This document shows, piece after piece, positions 47,271-57,255 of a stretch of DNA of 64,000 nucleotides (position 1 is its first letter; each line of letters begins with the position of its first letter). This stretch comes from Gymnopus androsaceus JB14 (taxonomy: Eukaryota > Basidiomycota > Agaricomycetes > Agaricales > Omphalotaceae), in assembly GCA_009733575.1 (NCBI GenBank), contig ML769587.1, forward strand, positions 41,502-105,501. The letters are read 5' to 3'. Under the pieces are notes generated by a model. That model was not told where the DNA came from. It was given only the letters and a program-made list of their open reading frames with translations, and did no database searches. A program made the position numbers and the translations under genes.

Positions 47271-47475
47271 CAAGTCTCATCTTCCTTCTCTTGAGTCTGC
47301 CTTCTCATCTCTGGTTTCGCTTTGGACGAGCTTATATCAGAATCTTTCACCAAGTGTGTTCATCCGCATGGTCCTGTAAGTACCAGTTGCCACTACTCAG
47401 TCGCCGCTGTTCTTTGTTGAATGCGCTCACGGTTTTCTTTTTAGGCTCGGTTTTACACTGCGAATGAGACGGCCT

Positions 47476-48421
47476 CATAATGGAACGTGGTTCAACTAGA
47501 TCCATGAGGAAACTCACTTGATTGGGTGATTGAGGACGGACGTCGTCTCTGAACCCTGGTGTACAGACATAGATGGTCTGTTGGCAATAAGTATTTCCAG
47601 GGATGCCGATCCACTAATGCGATCTCAAAAGGCTCGCCATCTTATCTATTGCTACTGATGGTTGAAGTCGACTTCTTATTTGTCCAGCTTCTCATTTTGT
47701 TGATTAACGCTTTAGACTGCTTTGAAAGTAAGTCATCTGTAGCTTGTAGCCTTCAATCATACATCCATCCTATCTATCTTTCTATCTTTCTATCTTCCTA
47801 TCTGTCGAGATATCTTTCACCATTTGCTAACATCTTGTATTGTTCATTGTTATTGTTCAACCCAAACATAATTAGATCACTCAAGACCTCCTTCACAAAC
47901 ACTTCTGGAATAATTTATCCATCCAGAATTTATCTGTTTTTGATGGTCTGCTGTCTTTTTTGTATGTTGTACTGTATATATACTGACTAGTTAGGTAGTA
48001 TTCAATCGAGTGTTATTTTAACGATATCGATGTAGACAGCTTCTGTTAGGAGTGAAGGTAATCTAGAGCTGAGATTGGAGGGGTGTAAGTATGTACGTTT
48101 CTAAATCTCGTTCTGAGAGATACAGCGGACGGCGATCTCTCTCCAGATTTAAATATCGTTAGTAGAAGGGTTCAATAGGTATAGGATGAAGCTCGCGACG
48201 ACGTGAAACGACGATGCGTCTGGCACGCGTCGTTCCAAAAAAAATTAACATATGTACATCGAAGCTAGCAAAGAAGAACAGCACATTTAGTCCTTTCGAA
48301 TCTAAATCCAGTAAGTGATAGATCTAATGATGTCGAGGGAAATCTACAAGAAATCTGGATCTGCAAAGTATTCTACGTGGCGATTTGTTTCTCCTTTGAG
48401 ACGACCCTCGATGCAATCTAA
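47476..48421. repeat. Direct repeat, copy 2
   Basis: Second copy of 44448-45301, beginning cctcataatgg and ending cgatgcaatctaa. It follows the Hsp90 remnant. The copies differ by many substitutions and small indels (for example an added run at 48234-48250), so the duplication is old. Confidence 0.75.
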
Positions 48422-48830
48422 TACTCAAGTATAGGGTTCAGAGTTGGCCAGACACCGAATGTATATAGCGCTACACACAAAAGTACAGATATATGTAGTG
48501 ACACGTCTGGGAACCTCTCATACGATAAAGAAAAGATGGAAAGAGAAAAAAGGCTTATACTTGTCATACAAGAAGCTCCTGCACGTCAAGGGACGCCAGG
48601 CGGAAATCCTAAGATGTACAATGCTATCGAACAAATCTCGAGAGATATAGAGTGAAGGAAAAGAATCACAAAGTAATACACATCACAAAGCCACGACGAG
48701 TAAGACAGCACGGGAGCACGGGAGAAGCATGATCATGTCACAGCAAAAGGAACAAAATAACGATTGGCGACCACATCGGAACAGTGTACTCAAAGAACAT
48801 TTACCTATCTGTTAAAAAAGCGGAAGTATA

Positions 48831-50093
48831 CTATCGCCGAGTGTAATGCGCTCCTTGCCCTGTCACCTGCTGTGGTTGCTGTTGTTGTGCGGTGCCCCAG
48901 TGTGAATGCTGGGCAGCAGCAGCAGCGAGACCGCCAAGTTGCTGTTGGCTACTGGGTGCAGCTCCCTGACTGCCAGGCCCATACGAGTAATTTGCCGCGG
49001 GCATCATGTGCGCAGGCGTGGCACCATACATCCCACCATCGTTATTCTGCTGATGTGAAGGATGTTGTGATGTATGGTGTGAATGTGGATGACCGTACGA
49101 CGAGGGGTACTGCTGATTGTTGCTACCAGGGACAGCAGCATGACCCTGTTGAGGTGATGTCGGAGAACCCATCTGCATCTGCGGTGAGGGACCAGGGTGA
49201 GCAGAAGGAGGTTGGGATGGTGAGGTATTGGTTCCGGGAGAGATAGAGAGATGTGGAGGAGGGATGGAGCTGTTCATGGAATGAGGTGAAGCAGTCGGGC
49301 CACCACGGTTACTGGACGATGAAGTGGGCGGTGGAGCAGCATTCGAAGATGCACGACGGCGACGCTTATCACCAGTCTGTGCTCGGCCGCCACGAGCAGC
49401 CTCTTCTTCCTCTACAGATTCCTCGTCCTCCTTTGTCACACCCGAGGAGCCAGAACCAATGGCTAGACCACCTGGGATATTGTTCGCTGGCGCAGCAGAC
49501 GCCCCAATGTTGCTCGAACGGCCCAGAGGGGCACCGACAGGCATGGACGAGGGCGCAGCCCCATGAGGAGCGTTCAGGCAAGCCTGGATGAGATTCTTGC
49601 CTTCGGGTTGGGTAACGAGGGGCTGGAGCTTTGCAGTAGTAAAAGTATAGACTAGACCAGTTTCAGAGACGACAAGCAATAGTACTTGTGTGCCTGTGAG
49701 GGTAGAAAGTTCATAGGCCTAGAAAATGGGTGAGACACAAACATCGATAAATCAGGAATTAAAATTGCCTTTTTCATAATGCCTGAAACGGGAAGGTGAG
49801 AAGGCACGGTTAGAGGTGAGTCGAGTTGATTCACGGAAAAGCTACATACCAGCTTTCCTTTTGGAGAAGGTTATATGACGCCTCGACTTGTCTTGGATGA
49901 ACTCGATCTTAATCTTTCGTCGTCCAGCTTTCTTGTCCTTTGGTTTCTCGTCGTCTTCGTCATCGTCTGCTCCACTGTCCACAGCGTCTCGGTCATTGAT
50001 AAATGCATCTTCCCCAACGCCTGGATGCACGGGATGAGTGTGCTGAGCGTCTGCTGGGTTTCCTGCCATATCCATTCGGGAGCGCTTTCGCAT
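48831..50093 (-). CDS. MCM1: MADS-box transcription factor, Mcm1/SRF type
   Basis: A DNA-binding regulator of mating, cell-cycle and development genes. The start MRKRSRMDMAGNPADAQH (50093) precedes an acidic run (SGADDDEDDE). The MADS domain is KIKIEFIQDKSRRHITFSK followed, across a short intron near 49845, by KKAYELSTLTGTQVLLLVV and SETGLVYTFTTAKLQPLV. That is the SRF/Mcm1 (type I) subclass. The C-terminal two thirds is low complexity: Ser/Pro-rich, then Gln/His/Gly-rich (SQQQLGG, AQQQQPQQ), typical of activation regions, ending GQGAHYTRR at 48831. The frame is clean. Mcm1-type proteins usually act with partner factors such as homeodomain proteins. Confidence 0.93.
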
Positions 50094-51543
50094 GAAATTC
50101 AGGGAAAAAAGACTTGTATATCAAGCCTAAGGGACAAAGCAAGCTAGAAGGCAAGAATCAGGTTTAGAGAACGCGTACCGCAAAACAAAACAATCAACAA
50201 AAATACTGACCAGTGACGGCGGCTTTAAAGTCGAATTGGGAAAGACTGAGAGAGCACGGAAGGAAAGGACGAACGCTTGTTCTTTTTAGGGCAGTGTCTT
50301 TGTCATCCGTTCGATTTCGGCTGCCTCGGCCTACACTTTCTCACGTCTGCCTGAAAAGGCAATATCCGAATACGGTAAATAGAATTGAGAAACGTGTAGT
50401 ACTAGAACGGTCGCGAAGGAAACTGTGGCTTCAGATTGGAAAGATTAAGTGCTCGAAGCTATCTTTGGATGGATAGATAGTATTCTCTTCGTCCTATGGG
50501 TTTTTCCCACTGCCTCCGGCCTTGTCTTCTCGGTCAACAGCGGCCAACTCATGCCCAGGGCACCTAGCGAGAATATTCTCAGCCTCCATGAGATTGCACC
50601 GGGTAGCTTCGATCTCCGTGGCGGGCGCATCAAGACTGCATATGGTCAAGAATCCATTCCTGATCCATTCCTCGTTGTGACTTGTCTGTCATCATTGATA
50701 GTGGTAAGTATACTTATGCGTCGTTCAGCTGACTGCAGTGGATGTAGCACGGAAAGACAGGCCTTCTTAATTCATCAGCAAAGGGAGCTCTTCAATCAAG
50801 CGCAGTCGCAAACGGAATCTATGCACCAATCTTCTCCCGGAAGGAATCGTTGAAGGCATCGTGACTTGAGGCTGACAATTGAAATTGACCTCGCGAGCTT
50901 CATTGACAGCATGTAAGCAGCTTATAGCGGCTAAGATCCATCATCTCAGCATCACTGACCTCAGGAGATATCTACCCGTATCGGGAAACTGTAGGGAACA
51001 AGGGGGAGGCGGCATTTATCGATAAGTATCTATTCCCCACAACTAATGAATGATAACCGTGAAGTCTAAAGAAAATTCAAAGCACCGCTGCGTCCATTAG
51101 CTTGCGTTGACAGGAGCAATGTGCATTCTTCTAGGGATACTTCATTAGTACCGTGAAAACGCTCACATTTAGTTTCCGACGACATTAATCAACAAAATAA
51201 TAAAATCAAAATCTGCCGAATAAGGCAGTGGGCGTACACTGCAGAATTACCAACTCGCCCGGCTTACTTACTTACGGTGGCAAGTCAACGTTGCTCTCGA
51301 CATGGGACGTGTCCGAGCTGTCAATAGCGGTGAGCTCTTCCCTCGGATGCACATGGGTCAGGCAGATAGACTGGACAAGCCAATGATCTGGGGCGTTAAT
51401 AAAGGTTGACCGACGATGAAGGAATCGGTCGGAGAATCCGTTTCAGACTTGCCAGTTACGGTTCTCTTCTGCTTCTGCTTCTGCTTCTCCTAATTGCTAT
51501 CAGCACTAGGTCCAGTCGCGCGCGCGCTGTTTGCCTGCTTGCT
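50094..51543. other. Mostly non-coding, with one weak open frame
   Basis: The first 350 bp are likely the MADS-box promoter. An open plus-strand frame at 50449-50853 (IFGWIDSILFVLWVFPTAS; ASENILSLHEIAP-like PSENILSLHEIAPGSFDLR) has a hydrophobic start but no recognised domain, and a GT..AG pair inside it; it may be a small gene. A cttctg microsatellite lies at about 51467-51490 and an alternating CG run at about 51518. Confidence 0.35.
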
Positions 51544-52110
51544 TCAAGCTTTGCTTCGCTCTACGCCCAACTTTCGCTTTAGCTTCCGATCCGCCTTTGC
51601 GCGAGCATGGTCGGCCATAAATGGCAGTGCCAAGCTGCGACCACGGCACTTGAAACGAGCGCATAAGCTCCAAGACCGATTCCCTGCACCCACGGGTATC
51701 TCGGTATCATAACTGAATATTAACCAGTCCTTCCCGATAGAGAGTCTTCCTTGTTCATTATCGGACAACAAAGCACATTGACCCCTCAAAAAGGCTATTG
51801 CCAAAGCTGTTCTAGCGAACGGCAAGAGGGAAGAATATAGTTGAGGTTGAATGGGCTTGCCACATAGCGATGCAATGTCGTGCGGATCCGATACGCTGGA
51901 CTCAAAGAAACTATCAACGAAAAGCTGAAACCGACCTCCAAGTTCCCTAACCACGCCTCTATTTGGAGAGCTCATTGAAACATCCAATCGCACAAACGTA
52001 GCAAGATCCGCGGTTTGATGTCTCAAACTCGCCTCTCGTATGGTACAGACTCGTCCAATGATATATCTTTTGAGAGCTAGTACGTCTCTGGGATAGACCG
52101 TGAGGGAGAA
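51544..52110 (-). CDS. Hypothetical protein
   Basis: An open minus-strand frame of about 185 codons begins after a plausible splice acceptor (tttttcag) near 52115 with FSLTVYPRDVLALKRYIIG. It continues ATFVRLDVSMSSPNRGVVR, ELGGRFQLFVDSFFESS and YSSLLPFARTALAIAFLRG, ending KRKLGVERSKA. An ATG-initiated version starts at 52026. It looks protein-like and folded, but I do not recognise it and see no upstream exon. Confidence 0.35.
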   Translation of the reverse strand, partial: FSLTVYPRDVLALKRYIIGRVCTIREASLRHQTADLATFVRLDVSMSSPNRGVVRELGGRFQLFVDSFFESSVSDPHDIASLCGKPIQPQLYSSLLPFARTALAIAFLRGQCALLSDNEQGRLSIGKDWLIFSYDTEIPVGAGNRSWSLCARFKCRGRSLALPFMADHARAKADRKLKRKLGVERSKA

Positions 52111-53842
52111 GGCACTGAAAAAATCAGATAGTACAAGATAGTGGCGTAACTGAAGATGTCACCAGGTTTTTTGAATGTTGTTTGGCTGCATAATCATTCA
52201 TCGTAGCCTCATCCCGGCCGAAAGAGGGGCCAAGCAAAATTTATGTACGTTGTACATTAACGTACGGCTGTTCATGTGTCTATGCTTTAGGCAGGTGAAT
52301 GGGAGAATGATACAATGAGACCATGGATACTCGCCTGGCACCTCGATGTTACCGTATTACCGCTACAAATTTGCACTCAAGACCGGGACCGATTACTTGC
52401 TTGCTTCAGTTCACGTCAAGCAAGGTCGAGCTCAAGTCTTCTGTAGCTTCCTCGCTCAGTGTGTCTGTGGCTGTAATAGTTTCCTGTATACTGTAGATCC
52501 GAGTCTACGATGTGATGTTTATGAATGACAGAAAATCATACACTGAATCATACACTAATCGTCATGGAAAGAAAGTGAGTACTTACATGGACAAGCTTGA
52601 CATGTGTGGAAGGCTTCCTTCCGAGGAAAATAGCGGTAACCGTTGAATTTAATTGACAATCGTCATTTATAGACCTGCCACTATATCATAACCTATAGCT
52701 AAATTTAATTCAACGAGCAACTTCATAGTCAGCGCTCAGAGCAGAGGGAATTGCAATGTCACTTATCACCCCTCTAACGCGATTACTTCTCGATGCATTT
52801 CTGTCTTTGTCGAAAACCGCTACAGTAGAGGAGCTAGAGCGTATCGCAACTGCGGTCTGCGGAATCCAGTGCAACGAGTCTGGAGTTGCCTAAATTGGGA
52901 CTTTTACTCAGCGGACGATGCCTCAAAGCAATCTGCTATCGTGCGGAGATTGAGATCTAGACTCTTGCAATTTAATTCCGCTCAGAACATTCTTAGCTCT
53001 TGGATTCTGGAGTTCTAGCCTAGTAGACTCTAAACGAGGAGGGCAGAGACGTGCAAACGAAACAATGAGCTGGTCAATCGATGACTTCCTATTGGCTCGT
53101 TATAAATTTTTTTTTTCCACCGGGAAGAGTTCTGCATTTTCGTAAGTTGGCCGTGGAATTGAGTGCCAAAAAGGAAAGGCGGGTCTCCGGACTATGAGAG
53201 AGAGCGATAAGTAATTCGATACGCCAGCATACTGTGCTCTGCGGATCCGAGCTTGACGGAAAAACCTCCCTGAATATTTCTTGCCCTGCCAGATACCCGT
53301 CAATCGTAAGGGCGACTGTGGCAATGAAAATATCGGAACCAAGTGCTTTAATAAACTTACTTTCGAATGATCTCTTAAGCTTCTTGTGGCCCGCCGCTAG
53401 ATCAAGTAGTGAAGTTGTTACGGTTGTACAGGAAATCCACTAAAATTAAAAATACTCGCAACTGAGCGCTAATTGTAGTAACATGAAGTAACCTCACTGC
53501 CAGCCCCGCATTCGCATTCGTGCAGTTTTTTTCCGAGCCTTGCTCCCGAGTCACCGTGCTGCTTTGCTGGAAACTATATATAAGGCCCTTGAGTCCTCTA
53601 CTTCTTCAGACTCGGCGGGAATACAGTTATATAGTACAATTGGACCTCTGAACTGCCTTCTCTCAATGCCAGGTAGGAAATACTACGGTAATTATGCCTG
53701 AGTCCTCCATCAACTGCTGGTTCAGTTCCTCCTCCTACTCCTTTTGCTGGTCAAAAAATCACCATAAAAGACCGAGCCTTTTTATATCCATCCATTTCAC
53801 TCTATCACCCAAATCCCCATCGACTCACTTGGCCGTGTTATT
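52111..53842. other. Long intergenic region
   Basis: No coding signal over 1.7 kb. It contains a perfect 14-bp inverted repeat (52641-52654 and 52702-52715). A TATA-like site (ctatatataagg, about 53574) lies about 270 bp upstream of the next start codon and is a reasonable promoter for the secreted protein downstream. Confidence 0.5.
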
Positions 53843-54682
53843 ATGCATTTCACCTTCTGGGTCTATCTCATTCTCGGGCTTATTCTTGTCTCTGGCACGT
53901 GTGCTGTCCCAATGGCGAGTGATCACTTATTCTTCCAACTATTCTTCAAAGACTTGTTTTACTCTTTCTCCGATACATTTGGTTACTAATTACTCGCTTT
54001 CGCTATGCTTTAATTAACTAGTCTTCTATTCGACGTGGCACCGATGGCAATAAAGTCGCTAAGCCGCCTAAGAAGCAATCGCAACCACAATGAAGGCTGC
54101 GAAGGAGATGATTCCATCTGAACTCGTCAATAGTAAATTCTCCACAAATCTTCAACGAAGGCGTAAAGGATACAGAGCCCACAACGAACGCTGTGCATAA
54201 TCAATTCTTCAATACCTTCTCTCCCTACCTGTAAGTGATCAATTCCCGACTCATACAATGTATATGCTTACCTTAAGCTCAAGAGTCGAAATGAAAGTTT
54301 TTGATAATATCGGTGCCAACGATGCAACGACGAACTGCGCACTCGACCAGAATGCGCGGGTGTGCCCCGCAAGGATATCAAATGCATGATTAGGCAAGTT
54401 CTTCGAAGACAAGGTTTACTGGATGCGTTGAAGATAGAGGAAGCTCGACAGCAAGAGACATTAGTCACAATTCCGGATGAGTTTGTCTTTGAAAAAATCA
54501 CTGGTCCGTCTTTCTTTACTTTCCTCATCCAAGGGGCCGGGAAAATGTATAGCAATGACCAGCGTCTTTGGTGGGGCTTCGTTGGCAAAGATCTTCTCGG
54601 AGACATTTACAGTTTGATAACGACAAGGGACAGTCAAGCCTATGTTGCTAAAGTAGGAACGGTAACAGAAGCAGGTTTGTGA
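53843..54682 (+). CDS. Predicted secreted protein, unknown family
   Basis: The start MHFTFWVYLILGLILVSGT..AVPM is a clear signal peptide. A GT..AG intron (about 53919-54022) follows. Exon pieces read FNEGVKDTEPTTNAVHNQF, VEMKVFDNIGANDATTNCA, CMIRQVLRRQGLLDALKIE, TIPDEFVFEKITGPSFFTF and WWGFVGKDLLGDIYSLITT, ending VGTVTEAGL-TGA. Frames change between pieces, partly through introns (gtaagtgatc at about 54233) and partly without a visible splice. About 240 residues in total. No family recognised; secretion is inferred from the N-terminus only. Confidence 0.45.
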
Positions 54683-55191
54683 AATGATATTCTATGGATC
54701 TGATTTCATTGGTCGTTTTTTTAGTTACAAGGAAATTCAAGACCTAGGACAGGGTAAGACTCGTAAGAGATGGAATATCTCAGAACCCCTACCCATGAAT
54801 AGTGTCTTTTCGTTAATATAGAGATACATTTTTGAACATTATTCTGAACGAATTGCAACACCCGATCGCGCCGTGTAATCTATCTATCTATCTATACTAT
54901 TGATTCACTTTTGAACAGCACAGATGACCTCCTTATAGCACATCTAGATCTTCTGACTTGGGACTGGACCTGTTAGGACTCCAAAACAATTGTAATCAGA
55001 AAGTAATACTGATAATCAGTGTGTTACATAAAGTAAAACGTCCATGGAATTGTAAGTCGCTCTGCTTATGAGAAGTCAGTCTCAACATGGGATGTCGATA
55101 CCGATGCCTGAGCGGCCCCTTCTGATTTGCCAGCTTGAACCAGGCCAAAATTTTACTGAGGATGTCAATTGCAAGAGTCTAACACCTAGCG
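54683..55191. other. Convergent intergenic region
   Basis: The stretch lies between two gene 3' ends and probably holds their poly(A) sites. A short tatc microsatellite (about 54880-54895) is present and no coding signal was seen. Confidence 0.5.
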
Positions 55192-56679
55192 TTAAAGCAC
55201 ATATCTCCTCACAATCCCATCATCACTCGCCGTCCACACTTCCACCTCTGAGTTTGACATAGTATGGACTGAAACTGCGCGCACAGGATCAACATCCCCA
55301 CCAGCAAGCTCCGCGTATACAGTTGCTTTTTCCTGAGGCAGAGTGTGAAGCTCTGCCACCCATGGTAAGCCGTCGGCCGTAGCGATGACTAAACCGAGCC
55401 TAGGACTATCTCCAGGAAGAGAAGCAAAAGCCAGGGTTTCGATGCTGGCTTCGCTTCTCCTGAAATGGAGGACAGGGGCATAAGTAGAAGCATTGTAGAC
55501 AGAGATAACCCCTTTCGTAGATCCAACAGCGATGAACTTCTCAGCTGCAGTAGGAAAGCTGGAACTGACGGCAATGGTACTGAGAGGGCCATAGGCGGAT
55601 CGTTCTGAGCGGAACTCATGAACAAGTTCCGGAGGTTTCTTGCTTCCATCGAGTTTTAGAACCTCGAAGGAACCATCATGAAGGGCAGCATAAAGCGTCC
55701 CGTTGGTAAGGGGGATCGGCATCTGCAGAAGAAGAGCTCTCGGGGTCCAGGAATATCTGATTGATTCCGATGCCCACTCCGGATGCAGAATGGACCAGAG
55801 CCTCTTCTTCACCTGTACTGACGTTCCAAATCCGGATTGTGCCATCCATACTGGCAGAAATTATCGCACGACCACGACCAATCATGGCCGTAGAAGTAAC
55901 GCTCCGTATATGAGAACTCAGTGTTCGTACGGACGAGACCCGTTTGCTAGTTTGGCCTGAAGAGACTGCAGAAGTAGAAATAGGATCTGCGGGATATATC
56001 TGTAGTGTAAAATCGGCACCAGAGGATAATAGCACACGGGAAGAGGGGAAGAATCGCAGGGAGGTCACAGTGCTTTTGTGAGCTTTTAACCCGCTTGCGA
56101 AGATATCATGATTTGCCGTCGCGAAGTGTACGTAGAATTGGACGGAGAGTACATTTCGGAAGTAGGGTATTTGCTTTGAGAAGCGCTGCTCGCGATAGGG
56201 ATAATTGGATATAGGTATACTGACCCATCCAAGTAACCAGTTACAAACTGAGATTTATCGGCCGCGAGTGAAAATGCAGTTATTCTGTGTGGTTTCTGGG
56301 GATTGGTGCGCTCTGGATCGACATATTCCTGAACTGGGAAAAGCAGTGCTGTGTGGGGAACGCGCAAACTGGGTGATGAGACGACATAACTTTGGTTAAA
56401 GTCGCGACGTTCTGCTTCTTCTATCCGAAGATCTCCTTCCCGGACCTTCAGTACAACCTTCTCTCTATCTTCTTCATCCAGTTCCACGTGGACTTTGGTG
56501 TGTAGCGAGCCCGATGAAGTCGATTGTGCAGAATCCGACGGTGAATGATCATAGCAAGAGATCCAGGCATCTTCAGAGGGAATTACAGCCGAGTAGACTT
56601 CATTCACCACTGTAGGAAATGAAGCCTGTATGGTGATAATAGGGAGCGTATGCACGTGGGCAGTTGATTGGGAGCTCAT
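55192..56679 (-). CDS. RPN14: Proteasome assembly chaperone Rpn14 / PAAF1
   Basis: A WD40 protein that binds proteasomal ATPases and helps assemble the 19S base. It starts MSSQSTAHVHTLPIITIQA (56679). The first blade region has VTGYLDGSVYLYPI, then ANHDIFASGLKAHKSTVTS, LRFFPSSRVLLSSGADFTL and SSHIRSVTSTAMIGRGRAI, with the signature ISASMDGTIRIWNVSTGE. Later blades include NGTLYAALHDGSFEVLKLD and FIAVGSTKGVISVYNAST, ending ASDDGIVRRYVL at 55192. The order matches PAAF1/Rpn14. One extra base is needed near 56155 to pass from KYPTS to RNVLSVQF, and another near 55800 between blades. Confidence 0.8.
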
Positions 56680-57255
56680 CGTAGTAAGACTCAGAGAGTT
56701 CAAGATCAAATTCGTACGCGTCATCCTTGATCATCGTTACTTAGATTCACCACCACTTTAATCATCAAGAGAATTGTTCATTGGATACATACACATAAGC
56801 GCAACCAACCAATTTGCAGGGAATAGAAGAACGAAGGGAATATAGGGATACAAAGACACATTGCAAAAAATCAATCCAAATCCAGATCCAATACATTCTG
56901 GCTACTGACCTCCGAAGCAAGAAAGGGCTCGCATCGGATGGCGCTTCAGCGCTCTTTTAGAGATTCTCGTCCTTTTAAATTTTTTATGAGATTATTTTTA
57001 TTTCCATCGAGGTACGCCAAATATCTATCCGCAGACAGACAGACATCCGGCGCATCCCGCGGTCTTCGTCATTCCATGTCGAATGCGATTAAGCACTTGT
57101 CGTCGTCCTCTTGAGTCTTCTTGGTGAATAGTTCTTCAGGAGTAGATAAGGGTCGGAATAGGGTCCAAGAAAGCACACAGGACGGTCTCTGCAAAGACAT
57201 CGTCGTACTCCACAGCTTGTTGCTGACCAATTGAGGGTTTACTCGTAGAATGAAG
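56680..57255. other. Intergenic region
   Basis: Promoter of the RPN14-like gene and 3' flank of the zinc-finger gene. A minus-strand open frame at 57069-57302 overlaps the end of the zinc-finger gene in another frame and has no recognisable content. Otherwise nothing seen. Confidence 0.45.

Noticed and set aside
44448..48421. LTR retrotransposon
   Set aside because: The direct repeats lack clear TG..CA ends, primer-binding site or polypurine tract, and no gag or polymerase sequence lies between them.
48764..49591. Plus-strand open frames opposite the MADS-box gene
   Set aside because: They are antisense reflections of the Gln/Ser/Pro-rich tail of the MADS protein.
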